This document shows, piece after piece, positions 34,701 through 42,934 of a stretch of DNA of 64,000 nucleotides (position 1 is its first letter; each line of letters opens with the position of its first letter). The position numbers and the translations under genes are program-made. The notes beneath the pieces were generated by a model. It made no database searches, was not told the origin of the DNA, and saw nothing but the letters and a program-made list of their open reading frames with translations. The stretch is taken from assembly GCF_019203985.1 (NCBI RefSeq), contig NZ_JAGSPD010000002.1, positions 248,001-312,000 on the forward strand. The letters are read 5' to 3'. The DNA is from Winogradskyella luteola. Lineage in GTDB: Bacteria; Bacteroidota; Bacteroidia; Flavobacteriales; Flavobacteriaceae.

Positions 34701-36193
34701 AATTTCTTTTCTTCTTCTGCGTAATCCACCAAGCCATTAAAGTCTATTTTAAGATTTGGATCATCAGCGTTTAATTTTCCATTAAAAATTTTATTACCTA
34801 AATCTCCTGAAACATTGATGCCTTCGTAAGTGTAGTCGTTATATTCCAAACTATACACATCACCTTTTACATCGGTTCGCAGGTTATCTAAGGTAAAGCC
34901 TTTGCCATCGACATCGACATTGGCCGACACATATTTAACCTTGGGATCTTCAATTAACTCACCAATATTGAATTCATTAAAAAAAATATTACCGATGTAA
35001 CTGGCATTATCAATATCATCAATCTCGGTAAGCTCTAAGTCAGATTTTACAAATCCCAAATCAGTATCAATTTCTATATCTGCATCAATGCGTTTTGCAG
35101 TAATATAAGATGTTCCGCTAATTTTAAAATTACCAACTTTAGATAATACTGTTGGAATAGACTTGCCAAGAATATTTGGAAGCAAAGCTACAAGGTCATT
35201 GTAATTAGATGCTAAATTTTGAAATCTACCATTTAAGGCAAAACTATCACCTTCTTTATTAAATAAGTTCTTAAAGGTAATATCACCAATAATTCTTGTG
35301 TTTCTCGTTGTACTAACATTTAGGTTTTTTGCCTCCAGATTGTTTAAAGTGCCAGATAAATCAGCATTTAGACTTGCACGTTGGTTGATGCCAAATTCGT
35401 CAAAGAATACATTAAGTTCAGTTAACGATACTTCAGAGTCCCTAAAACTAGCAGTCACATTTACCTTATTTGTAAAATCCTTTAAATCTTCGCGCTTATA
35501 ATCAAATCTTAAATCTCCTTTTAGTTCAGAACCCTTGGTTTTTATATTTAGGTCACCAAAATTCATATGGTCCAATGTGTATTCAAAATTTGCCATAAGG
35601 TTTTCTATAGCAATACCCCTACTATCCGTAAAACTGAACTTATTGATTCGCGAACTTACATCTGGCCCGTCAATTAAGAAATTAGTTGTATTGGCATTTA
35701 AATTACTAAACTCAAACACTTTTGGTATTTCTAAGTTTTCATCAATCAACCTAAAAGTTCCATTTTCTATGGATAGATCACTCGAAGAGAATAAGAATTT
35801 GCTCGGCCCTTGTCTTGGGTTATCATCATCGAACTTAGCAACAAAAACGTCTAGATTTGTATCCTCTTCACCTTTATAGGTTTTAAGGTTAAAAACTAAG
35901 TCTTCAATATCAATATCACCAAAGTTCAGCTTGCTATTATAAAGATTATTAAAACTAACAATAGAACTGTTTAACTCGCCAATGGCAATAAGCGTATCCT
36001 TTTTATAATCTCTGATAAGGATTTCCTTAAGTTCTATATCTCCATTAAGCTGAAGACCAACCTTACCGATATTAATGTCGGTTTTAAAATCTTCATTGAG
36101 TCGCTTTGTAGCATATTTACCAAGTTTGGTTTGTACGGCAGGAATACCAAGAATTAAAAAAACAATAAGGAAGAGCAGCAAAAATATGCCCAC
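31769..36193 (-). CDS. tamB: TamB-like translocation/assembly module protein
   Basis: The product has 1474 residues, the usual size for Bacteroidota TamB. An N-terminal signal anchor (FLLLFLIVFLILGIP) is followed by more than 1100 residues of amphipathic beta repeats forming the periplasm-spanning groove. The C-terminal TamB/DUF490 domain begins about residue 1050 (ARINGEIQEQIAVKGLVLDF...) and ends in a Lys-rich tail. AsmA/TamB-type proteins carry phospholipids toward, or help assemble proteins into, the outer membrane. The only in-frame start codon is GTG at 36193. The frame stays open for about 20 codons upstream with a basic, helical sequence typical of the family N-terminus, so a non-canonical start or a sequence error is possible. 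It is divergent from tsaD. Confidence 0.88.
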   Translation of the reverse strand: MGIFLLLFLIVFLILGIPAVQTKLGKYATKRLNEDFKTDINIGKVGLQLNGDIELKEILIRDYKKDTLIAIGELNSSIVSFNNLYNSKLNFGDIDIEDLVFNLKTYKGEEDTNLDVFVAKFDDDNPRQGPSKFLFSSSDLSIENGTFRLIDENLEIPKVFEFSNLNANTTNFLIDGPDVSSRINKFSFTDSRGIAIENLMANFEYTLDHMNFGDLNIKTKGSELKGDLRFDYKREDLKDFTNKVNVTASFRDSEVSLTELNVFFDEFGINQRASLNADLSGTLNNLEAKNLNVSTTRNTRIIGDITFKNLFNKEGDSFALNGRFQNLASNYNDLVALLPNILGKSIPTVLSKVGNFKISGTSYITAKRIDADIEIDTDLGFVKSDLELTEIDDIDNASYIGNIFFNEFNIGELIEDPKVKYVSANVDVDGKGFTLDNLRTDVKGDVYSLEYNDYTYEGINVSGDLGNKIFNGKLNADDPNLKIDFNGLVDYAEEEKKFDFKANVGYANLKVLNFVTRDSISEFRGLVSMTATGSTFDNASGAVNIKNTTYKNQDSDYEFQDFDIVSSFNGNERTISVNSPDIINGKVTGQFKTKDILKLVENSIGSIYTNYIPNEVEEGQYMNFKFNIYNKIAAVFYKDLTLASNTFIEGRIETNEKDFELTFNSPEIRFQEYFVNNINVTIDNRNPVYNTFIEIDSLSAGVYNASDFSLINVTKRDTLLIKSEFKGGVGNKDEFNLNLFYTIDEANKSIVGFRKSDILFKGYDWFINSEKNTFNKIRFDRQFKAFDIFPITINQGDEEIEISGNISDKANKNLKVDFKDVQLVKITPRIDSLALKGVVSGKVDIIQTNGVYLPKSNIEVSNLFVNDYDLGNLTAKLEGNNSITNYKVDVSLINDNLTSLLAKGNIDVAERNPKINLDVAFEEFLLDPLNPLGEGVISNIRGLVSGNAKVTGSLKKPSIDGELLLDRAGLSIPYLNVDYGFDFDSKVTLRDQRFIFNNVAMTDSKYFSQGRLNGYIEHNNFSDWKLGLDLSTSRLLVLNTEESEDELYYGTGFISGTAKINGPTDQLVIKVEDGRTESGTEFFIPLNDSESFGDNSFIHFLTREEKEARINGEIQEQIAVKGLVLDFDLNVNQNATIEIVIDKESGSTIKGRGEGNLNFLINTKGTFNMWGDFSVFEGTYNFKYRGLVEKRFDVEQGSSIVWEGNPLKAQIDIKAVYKGLANPSVLLDNPINQSIPVEVEIQLTGQLEQPDPEFNFRFPTVTSTVKSELDYRLSSKDERDNQALIFLATGGFASGVSGLDFNGTIAERLSGIVNNLLGGDSEDLRVGVDLELGQDTPELQTNSRVGLTLQTKLSDKILINGKVGVPFGTAQQTTITGDVQIDWLLNDDGTLRAKVFNRENTIRNFGEEIGYTQGVGLSYNVEFNDFKELLDIVFSGKNKKDKKVEKEEENKDEEEDSFMPEYMSMKKKKTKSKS

Positions 36194-36260
36194 TATTTTA
36201 CTTATTATTTTGAGTACTCTTTTGATAAGATTTACGCTTAAGAATTGATGAAATCTTCAT

Positions 36261-36268
36261 TACCTTTG
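36261..36268 (+). promoter_or_regulatory. Probable -7 element of the tsaD promoter
   Basis: TACCTTTG matches the Bacteroidota -7 consensus TAnnTTTG exactly. A TTG at 36245-36247 is only 13 bases away, short of the usual 17-23, so the -33 element is uncertain. It lies in the 136-base divergent region between tamB and tsaD. Confidence 0.4.
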
Positions 36269-36344
36269 CATGTAATAATACGTTGTTGCGTAAGGTATTG
36301 GATTATATACTGTAAAATTAACAATTATAGTGCCATCATCGACT

Positions 36345-37367
36345 ATGGAAAAAGAAAATATTTATATTCTCGGAATTGAATCCTCTTGCGATGATACTTC
36401 GGCTGCTGTATTATGTAACGATAGAATTTTAAGCAATGTTGTAGCGGATCAAAGAATACATGCGGAATATGGTGGTGTTGTGCCCGAGTTAGCCTCTAGG
36501 GCGCATCAGCAAAACATAGTTCCCGTGGTTCATCAAGCACTGGAAAAAGCTAACATTACCAAAGAACAATTGAGCGCAATTGCCTTTACCCGTGGACCAG
36601 GTCTAATGGGTTCACTTCTTGTTGGCACTTCGTTTGCTAAATCCTTAGCTTATGGTTTAGGTATTCCATTAATTGATGTTAACCATATGCAAGCGCACAT
36701 TCTTGCGCATTTTATTGATGAAGATAATCACAAAAAGCCGCTATTCCCATTTTTGGCCCTGACCATTTCTGGCGGACATACTCAAATTGTAAAGGTGAGC
36801 CATCATTTTGAAATGGAAGTTTTAGGCGAAACCATTGACGATGCTGTTGGTGAAGCCTACGACAAAAGCGGAAAAGTATTAGGGCTGGGCTATCCTGCAG
36901 GCCCAGAAATTGACCGACGTGCACAATTGGGAAACCCTAAAGCTTATAAATTTACCAAGCCCAAAGTTGATGGTCTTAAATTTAGTTTTTCAGGATTAAA
37001 AACCGGAATCCTCTACTTTGTACAACGAGAAACCAAAGCCAATCCTAATTTTGTTGAAGAAAATCTTAATGATATTTGTGCCTCAATTCAGTATACAATT
37101 ATTGGTATTTTAATGGATAAACTGAAACTCGCCGTAAAACAAACCGGTATAAAGCATATTGCTATTGGCGGAGGCGTTTCTGCGAATTCGGGAATTAGAA
37201 AAGCACTAAAGGATGCCGAAAACAAACATGGCTGGACCACCTATATTCCAAAATTTGAATACACAACAGACAACGCAGCTATGATTGCTATTGTTGGTTA
37301 TTTAAAGTATTTGAAAAAAGATTTTTCGTATTTTGATGTTATGGCTACGGCTCGGTTGAAGATATGA
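36345..37367 (+). CDS. tsaD: tRNA N6-threonylcarbamoyladenosine transferase TsaD
   Basis: The product has 340 residues from the ATG at 36345 (MEKENIYILGIESSCDDTSA); an ATG five codons earlier (36330) is possible. ASKHA-fold motifs are present: GIESSCDDTSAAV, the metal-binding HMQAHILAHF, SGGHTQIV, and AIGGGVSANSGIRKAL with a late DNAAMI. TsaD transfers the threonylcarbamoyl group from TC-AMP to A37 of ANN-decoding tRNAs, with TsaB and TsaE. The divergent tamB-tsaD arrangement is common in this phylum. Confidence 0.95.
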   Translation: MEKENIYILGIESSCDDTSAAVLCNDRILSNVVADQRIHAEYGGVVPELASRAHQQNIVPVVHQALEKANITKEQLSAIAFTRGPGLMGSLLVGTSFAKSLAYGLGIPLIDVNHMQAHILAHFIDEDNHKKPLFPFLALTISGGHTQIVKVSHHFEMEVLGETIDDAVGEAYDKSGKVLGLGYPAGPEIDRRAQLGNPKAYKFTKPKVDGLKFSFSGLKTGILYFVQRETKANPNFVEENLNDICASIQYTIIGILMDKLKLAVKQTGIKHIAIGGGVSANSGIRKALKDAENKHGWTTYIPKFEYTTDNAAMIAIVGYLKYLKKDFSYFDVMATARLKI

Positions 37368-37460
37368 TTGTTAAAACATCTGTTGATAAGCAAAACTGTA
37401 TTTCTTCAATTTAAAACTAAAAATTAGTTGTTTTGTGATACAATCAATCTCGAAATAAAA

Positions 37461-38090
37461 ATGAAACAACTTTTTGTACTGTTATTAGTTTTTCCAATAA
37501 TCGGTTTTTCCCAAGAAACCTTAGAACAAGAACTAGATTCCATAAGCACCGCAGAAGAAGCCAAAACATTTGCAAAAGCGCATAAAAAAGCGAATAAGAG
37601 TAAACTCTTTACCTTTAATAAAGAAAAGCACAAAACACGTTTAGCTGACGATCTTTTTAAACTTGTAAAAGGTGGGAAACAAGTCGTAAAGACAGATTAC
37701 AAAAAAACATATTATAAGGTTATTGACAAAAATAAAGTAACACACTACAGGGTAAGCTATATTTATTTTGATGGGAGCAAAATGACACTAGAGGAAATTA
37801 ATGACAAAAGAAACAAAATACTGGGACAATACAGTGATGGGTATAAATTTGACGCACTAGCTAAATTGCATTCTATGGATCTCAATGCAAAACGTGGTGG
37901 TGATTTGGGCTGGTTTCCCGAAGGGCAAATGCATCCAGAATTTGAAGACGCTGTAAAACAGCATAACACCAACGACATTTTCACCTTAGATATTGCTGAC
38001 AAAAATTGGTCTTACATTGTTTTAAAAACTTTTGATGCCAAACCCATTGAAGAAATAACGGTTTTAAAATATACTGAAGCTGTTGAGTAA
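37461..38090 (+). CDS. Secreted parvulin-type peptidyl-prolyl isomerase
   Basis: The product has 209 residues, starting at ATG 37461 (signal peptide MKQLFVLLLVFPIIGFSQ); a longer TTG reading from 37428 would put a hydrophilic tail before the signal and is rejected. The parvulin domain occupies about residues 100-195, with the family hallmarks LHSMD...AKRGGDLGWF and MHPEFEDAV followed by FTLDIADKNWSYIVLKT. It is predicted to be periplasmic and to help folding of exported proteins. Its stop overlaps the rsmE start by one base (TAATG), so the two are coupled. Confidence 0.9.
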   Translation: MKQLFVLLLVFPIIGFSQETLEQELDSISTAEEAKTFAKAHKKANKSKLFTFNKEKHKTRLADDLFKLVKGGKQVVKTDYKKTYYKVIDKNKVTHYRVSYIYFDGSKMTLEEINDKRNKILGQYSDGYKFDALAKLHSMDLNAKRGGDLGWFPEGQMHPEFEDAVKQHNTNDIFTLDIADKNWSYIVLKTFDAKPIEEITVLKYTEAVE

Positions 38091-38794
38091 TGCAACTATT
38101 CTACAACCCAAATATAACCGAAAACGATACAACGTTTAACTTTAATAAAGATGAAAGTCGGCACATCGTAAAAGTGCTCCGCAAAACAGTAGGTGACCAA
38201 TTTTATATTACCAATGGAAAAGGTTGGCTATTTAAGGCCGAATTGACTCTGACCGACATAAAGCATTGTACTGTTAAGATCTTATCACAGAATTTAAAAT
38301 CCAAACGGAATTACAGTCTACACTTAGCCGTTGCCCCAACTAAAATGAATGATCGTTATGAGTGGTTTTTAGAAAAGGCAACAGAAATTGGTATTGAAGA
38401 AATTACGCCCATAATCTGTGATAATAGTGAGCGCAAAGTCGTAAAACTAGAACGTTTTGAAAAGATTATTCAATCCGCCATGAAACAATCTTTACAATGT
38501 TATTTGCCAAAACTCAATCCACCGGTTTCCTTTAAAGATTTTGTAAATCAAGATGTTACTTATCAAAAATTTATAGCACATTGTGAGGACATCGATAAAA
38601 AATCTTTAAAGTCGCAACTCAAAGCAAACGAGAATTGTACCATTTTAATTGGCCCTGAAGGAGACTTTAGCGTTAAAGAAATTAAAATGGCTTTGGCTGA
38701 TAACTATATTCCTGTAACTTTGGGTGATACACGCTTACGGACTGAAACTGCTGCAATAGTTGCTTGTCACTCCGTAGCATTTACCAATGAATAA
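38090..38794 (+). CDS. rsmE: 16S rRNA (uracil-1498-N3)-methyltransferase
   Basis: The product has 234 residues. It has an N-terminal PUA-like domain (DESRHIVKVLRKTVGDQFYI) and a C-terminal SPOUT fold with the knot region CTILIGPEGDFSVKEI and LGDTRLRTETAAIVA, both diagnostic for RsmE. It uses S-adenosylmethionine to methylate U1498 of 16S rRNA in the assembled small subunit. It is coupled to the parvulin gene and followed three bases later by the DUF4159 gene. Confidence 0.95.
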   Translation: MQLFYNPNITENDTTFNFNKDESRHIVKVLRKTVGDQFYITNGKGWLFKAELTLTDIKHCTVKILSQNLKSKRNYSLHLAVAPTKMNDRYEWFLEKATEIGIEEITPIICDNSERKVVKLERFEKIIQSAMKQSLQCYLPKLNPPVSFKDFVNQDVTYQKFIAHCEDIDKKSLKSQLKANENCTILIGPEGDFSVKEIKMALADNYIPVTLGDTRLRTETAAIVACHSVAFTNE

Positions 38795-38797
38795 TGC

Positions 38798-39439
38798 ATG
38801 AAATACTTAATCACATTATACTTAACCTTTTTTACGTGTTTACTTTTTTCTCAAGATGTTGCAATACTAAAATATAAAGGTGGAGGCGATTGGTACAGTA
38901 ATCCAACAGCAATGCCAAATTTGGTGAAATATTGTAATGATAATATTGATACCAACATCAATGAAAACATTCAAACGGTAGAAGTTGGTAGTACTGATAT
39001 TTTTCAGTTTCCTTTATTGCACATGACAGGTCATGGTAATGTTTTCTTTGACGATGACGATGCCAAAAATCTAAGAAACTATTTAATATCTGGTGGTTTT
39101 CTTCATATTGATGATAACTATGGTATGGAACCCTACATTACCAAAGAGCTCAAAAAAGTGTTTCCGAACAACGAATTGAAAGAAATCCCAAAAGATCACA
39201 AAATTTTTAATTCGGCATACAGTTTTCCTAACGGTTTACCAAAAATACATGAGCACGATGGCAAAGCACCACAAGCTTTTGGTATTTTTCACGAAGGAAG
39301 ACTCGTATTACTTTTTACTTTTGAGAGTGACTTAGGTGATGGCTGGGAAGATCAGGAAGTACACAATGATCCAGAAGAAATACGCGAAAAAGCTCTAAAA
39401 ATGGGAGCTAATATTGTTAAGTATGCCTTTACCAATTAA
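38798..39439 (+). CDS. DUF4159 domain secreted protein
   Basis: The product has 213 residues: signal peptide (ITLYLTFFTCLLFSQ), then a single globular domain. The layout (DWYSNPTAMPNLVKYCN, FPLLHMTGHGNVFF, LRNYLISGGFLHIDDNYG) matches DUF4159, a Rossmann-like domain related to the N-terminal part of glutamine amidotransferase-like proteins but without their catalytic Cys. In other bacteria such proteins accompany MoxR/VWA clusters; here it stands alone with rsmE. The function is unknown; it is predicted to be periplasmic. Confidence 0.8.
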   Translation: MKYLITLYLTFFTCLLFSQDVAILKYKGGGDWYSNPTAMPNLVKYCNDNIDTNINENIQTVEVGSTDIFQFPLLHMTGHGNVFFDDDDAKNLRNYLISGGFLHIDDNYGMEPYITKELKKVFPNNELKEIPKDHKIFNSAYSFPNGLPKIHEHDGKAPQAFGIFHEGRLVLLFTFESDLGDGWEDQEVHNDPEEIREKALKMGANIVKYAFTN

Positions 39440-39492
39440 TGGTTTTATGGTTAATGAATCATAAATTGTAATTCATATATCTAAAAATCGAC

Positions 39493-39996
39493 TTGCAACT
39501 CACACACTACACTTCGAACTTTAAAAAGCAAACGCATCCCATAACTTTGATTTGCGATAATATAAGTAACGCTCCAAATATTGGAAGCCTATTTCGTATT
39601 GCTGATGCTTTTGGTGTTGAAGAAATCATTTTCTGTGGCAACCACGTTCCATTGGGAAAACGCATGACCAAAACATCGCGCTCTACTGAAAACTATGTAA
39701 AACACAGAATTGAAACTGAAATCTATACGGTTATAGAAAAATTAAAAGCAGACGACAATTATCTAATCGCCCTAGAAATTACAGAGAACAGTATAGAGCT
39801 TAATAATTTTAAACTCAATACAAATCGCCCCATAGTATTGATTCTTGGTGATGAAAATTTTGGTGTATCTGAAGCTATTCTTAAACATTGTGATGCCATT
39901 TTACATATTAATATGTATGGTAATAATAGTAGTATGAACGTAGTGCAAGCCACAGGTATCACGTTATACGAACTTACAAAACAACTCAACTCTTAA
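39493..39996 (+). CDS. SpoU/TrmH-family RNA 2'-O-methyltransferase
   Basis: The product has 167 residues with a TTG start at 39493 (no ATG upstream in frame). The SPOUT motifs are NIGSLFRIADAFGVEEII, LILGDENFGVSEAIL and NMYGNNSSMNVVQATGITLYEL, matching the three SpoU motifs. It lacks the N-terminal substrate-binding extension, like the short TrmL/TrmH types, so it modifies a tRNA or rRNA ribose. Which nucleotide it modifies cannot be inferred. The 53-base gap upstream has no promoter match. Confidence 0.88.
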   Translation: MQLTHYTSNFKKQTHPITLICDNISNAPNIGSLFRIADAFGVEEIIFCGNHVPLGKRMTKTSRSTENYVKHRIETEIYTVIEKLKADDNYLIALEITENSIELNNFKLNTNRPIVLILGDENFGVSEAILKHCDAILHINMYGNNSSMNVVQATGITLYELTKQLNS

Positions 39997-40022
39997 ACCA
40001 AAAATTAGTTTATATTTAAACC

Positions 40023-41111
40023 ATGAATTCAAAAATAATAGCAAACGGTATTTTAAGAGCGTTAGGGATTTTACTTGCCATAGCATCAGTACTCTTCTTC
40101 CTTTACAAAATACAATCCGTTATTGTTTACATTGCCATTGCCGCAGTAATCTCGTTAATTGGAAGACCAATCATCTTGTTTTTAAGACGTAAATTAAGAT
40201 TTAATAATACAGTCGCTGTTGTGGTCACTATGGTTGTGTTTGTAATTTTATTATTGGGATTGATTAGTATGTTTATCCCATTGATAGCAGATCAGGGTCA
40301 GAAATTATCACTTGTTGATCTTAAACAGCTAGAAATCAATGTTGAAAATCTATACAATGAGATTCTAACTTATTTCGAATTGAAAAACATTGATGTAGAA
40401 CAATCCATAAAAGATTCAAACCTATTATCGGAATTGGATTTCTCATTAATTCCCAACTTCTTCAATGGTCTAATCACTGGTTTTGGTAGTTTTAGTATGG
40501 GGCTATTTTCGGTTTTGTTCATCTCTTTTTTCTTTCTTAAAGATAGCCGCTTATTTGAAGATGGTATTATGACCTTTATACCTAGTGGAAACGAAACACG
40601 CACCAAACGCTCTTTCGCTAAAATAAAAGATCTATTATCGCGCTACTTTGTAGGTTTAATTTTTCAAATATTAATTCTATTTGTCATTTACACTATCGTG
40701 CTTCTCATCTTTGGAATAGACAATGCCGTAGTCATTGCATTTTTATGTGCATTACTGAACCTTGTACCATATGTTGGGCCATTAATTAGTGGTTTTTTAA
40801 TGCTATTATTAAGCATGTCCAGTAATTTAGGAGAAAGCTTTAGTGAAGTCATTTTGCCAAAAACTACCTATGTAATGATAGGTTTTATCATCGCTCAATT
40901 AGTGGATAATTTCTTTAGCCAGCCATTTATATTTTCAAAAAGTGTAAAATCCCATCCTTTAGAAATCTTTTTAGTAATTATTATTGCTGGTATTTTATTC
41001 GGTATTGTAGGTATGATTGTAGCTGTACCGGCTTATACCGCAATTAAAGTAATTCTAAAAGAATTTCTATCAGAGTATAAGGTCGTTGGCAAACTCACAA
41101 AAGATTTATAA
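40023..41111 (+). CDS. AI-2E transporter family membrane protein
   Basis: The product has 362 residues and about eight transmembrane segments in the PerM/YdiK/TqsA arrangement: two N-terminal segments, a charged stretch (about 90-145), then five or more C-terminal segments containing the family block LLNLVPYVGPLISGFLMLL and DNFFSQPFIFSKSVKSHPLEIF. Members export autoinducer-2 or act as Na+/H+-type carriers; AI-2 transport should not be assumed. The next gene begins 8 bases after its stop. Confidence 0.88.
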   Translation: MNSKIIANGILRALGILLAIASVLFFLYKIQSVIVYIAIAAVISLIGRPIILFLRRKLRFNNTVAVVVTMVVFVILLLGLISMFIPLIADQGQKLSLVDLKQLEINVENLYNEILTYFELKNIDVEQSIKDSNLLSELDFSLIPNFFNGLITGFGSFSMGLFSVLFISFFFLKDSRLFEDGIMTFIPSGNETRTKRSFAKIKDLLSRYFVGLIFQILILFVIYTIVLLIFGIDNAVVIAFLCALLNLVPYVGPLISGFLMLLLSMSSNLGESFSEVILPKTTYVMIGFIIAQLVDNFFSQPFIFSKSVKSHPLEIFLVIIIAGILFGIVGMIVAVPAYTAIKVILKEFLSEYKVVGKLTKDL

Positions 41112-41118
41112 TCTGCAT

Positions 41119-42297
41119 TTGAATACTTCAATTTTAAATATTGAAATTCAAGAATTTATAAACTCCAATCTCAACACTGATATCGCGAGTTTGTTATTAA
41201 AAGGAATTCCTTTTGATGATGTAAACCCTAAAGACATAGTTGAGCAAATTGAAGCTAAGAAATCTTGCGAAAAAAAACTACCAACATGGTTTAATGCCAA
41301 GAACATTTACTATCCTAACAGGTTAAATATTGAGCAAACCTCTTCTGAAGTTACTGCAGAATATAAAGCCAATTTGGTTATAGGGAAATCGTTAATCGAT
41401 TTAACTGGTGGTTTTGGTGTAGACGCCTATTTTTTTTCAAAACGCACTGAGACAACAATTTATTGTGAGATAAATACTGAATTATCACAAATTGTAAAGC
41501 ATAATTACAAAGCCTTAAATGTTTCCAATATCGAATGCTTTAACGAAAATGGAATTGATGCTTTAAAATGTATCGATAAAGAATTCGATTGGATTTATAT
41601 CGATCCTTCTCGACGAGATGACACTAAGAAAAAAGTGTTTTTACTATCTGATTGTACACCAAATGTAAAAACATTTCAAGGGTTGTTTGTAAAGTATGCC
41701 AAGCATATAATGATAAAAACATCCCCATTGTTAGATATTAAAGCTACAAAGACTGATTTAAAGCATGTAAAAACATTACATGTTATAGCGGTAAATAATG
41801 AGGTAAAAGAATTACTTTGGATTTTAGAGCGCAATTCTAATTTGGACTTTAAAATTAGGACTACAAACATTTTAAAATTCAGTAAGCAAGTATTTGAATT
41901 TCTTTTCGATGAAGAGTCTAATGCTAAAGTAAACTATTCAGAGCCACTTACCTATTTATACGAACCCAATGCTGCCTTACTTAAAGCTGGTGCGTTTAAT
42001 TCTATTGGCAATCAATTAAAGATTTCTAAACTACACAAACACTCTCATTTATATACTTCTGACCAGCTATTGGATTTTCCAGGAAGACGTTTTAAAATTG
42101 AAAAAACTATAGCTTTTAACAAGAAAGTGTTTGCAAAAGAAGGTATTAATAAGGCCAATGTAACGACACGAAACTTTCCTTTATCTGTAAGTGATATTAG
42201 AAAAAAACTAAAAATTAAGGATGGTGGAAATGTCTATTTGTTTTTTACCACAAACGAAACTAACGATAAGATTATTATTATGTGTTCTAAAATTTAA
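41119..42297 (+). CDS. THUMP-like class I methyltransferase
   Basis: The product has 392 residues from a TTG start at 41119, which gives MNTSILNIEIQEFI, the usual beginning of homologues; a TTG further up (41086) would overlap the previous gene. The SAM-binding Rossmann loop is IDLTGGFGVDAYFFSK, with acidic turn YCEINTELS, motif IV YIDPSRRD and a C-terminal THUMP-like region (about 280-392). It is probably an RNA or protein methyltransferase; the substrate is unknown. Its 3' end overlaps that of the convergent pdeM gene by 11 bases. Confidence 0.85.
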   Translation: MNTSILNIEIQEFINSNLNTDIASLLLKGIPFDDVNPKDIVEQIEAKKSCEKKLPTWFNAKNIYYPNRLNIEQTSSEVTAEYKANLVIGKSLIDLTGGFGVDAYFFSKRTETTIYCEINTELSQIVKHNYKALNVSNIECFNENGIDALKCIDKEFDWIYIDPSRRDDTKKKVFLLSDCTPNVKTFQGLFVKYAKHIMIKTSPLLDIKATKTDLKHVKTLHVIAVNNEVKELLWILERNSNLDFKIRTTNILKFSKQVFEFLFDEESNAKVNYSEPLTYLYEPNAALLKAGAFNSIGNQLKISKLHKHSHLYTSDQLLDFPGRRFKIEKTIAFNKKVFAKEGINKANVTTRNFPLSVSDIRKKLKIKDGGNVYLFFTTNETNDKIIIMCSKI

Positions 42298-42934
42298 AAA
42301 TTGACGTTTCGGTAAACGCATAGCTGATGGCGTCCTTAGGTTTTGAGCGTGTATTTAGCCCTGTAAACAAGCTAAATGCAGGCAGTACAATCTGGTTTTT
42401 AGTAACTTGATAACATGGTAATTTAAGACGTTGTTTACCTTTTCCCTTTAACATAACCCCAGGATGCGTATGTCCAGAAATGGTGAAGCTATTGCTATGA
42501 ACTTTTAAATGTTCATGGACAAATGTCAATTCATTTATTTTAACTTCAGTTTCGAGCTTAATATTAAAATCAGTTATTAGGTGCTTAGAAACCCTATCGT
42601 GATTACCTTTAATAAGGTGAATTTGTAAATCTTCAAACTGTGCTAACCAAAACTTAAACGTATTAAAATCTATATTAGCTTCAGCATGAAATAAATCGCC
42701 AACAATTAATAATGTCTTAGCCTTAAAATGATTTATCAGTATTTTTAACCGCTCTAAATCCTTTTGAAATATATCATCTGGTACGGGAATACCATGCTTT
42801 CTAAAATGTGCAGTTTTACCAATGTGCAAATCAGATAAAATGAGGGTATTTTCTTTTTCCCAATATATAGCACGATGATTTGTTAACACTAAGTCTTCAT
42901 TTTTAAAATTTATATGTTGTTTTGCTATTTGCAC
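42287..42934 (-). CDS. pdeM: Ligase-associated DNA damage response endonuclease PdeM
   Basis: This 215-residue calcineurin-type metallophosphoesterase has the five motifs in order: LSDLHIGKTAHF (Asp35, His37), VGDLFHAE, KGNHDRVS, and SGHTHPGVML. In the conserved cluster of Lhr-type helicase, ligase, exonuclease and this phosphoesterase, it is thought to cleave nucleic acid ends. It is the last gene of the cluster and begins the base before the helicase stop. The DNA substrate is not defined by the sequence. Confidence 0.92.
   Translation of the reverse strand: MQIAKQHINFKNEDLVLTNHRAIYWEKENTLILSDLHIGKTAHFRKHGIPVPDDIFQKDLERLKILINHFKAKTLLIVGDLFHAEANIDFNTFKFWLAQFEDLQIHLIKGNHDRVSKHLITDFNIKLETEVKINELTFVHEHLKVHSNSFTISGHTHPGVMLKGKGKQRLKLPCYQVTKNQIVLPAFSLFTGLNTRSKPKDAISYAFTETSIFKF

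Noticed and set aside
40023-41111. Quorum-sensing autoinducer-2 exporter
   Set aside because: The AI-2E family name does not establish AI-2 transport; no luxS or other quorum genes are nearby.
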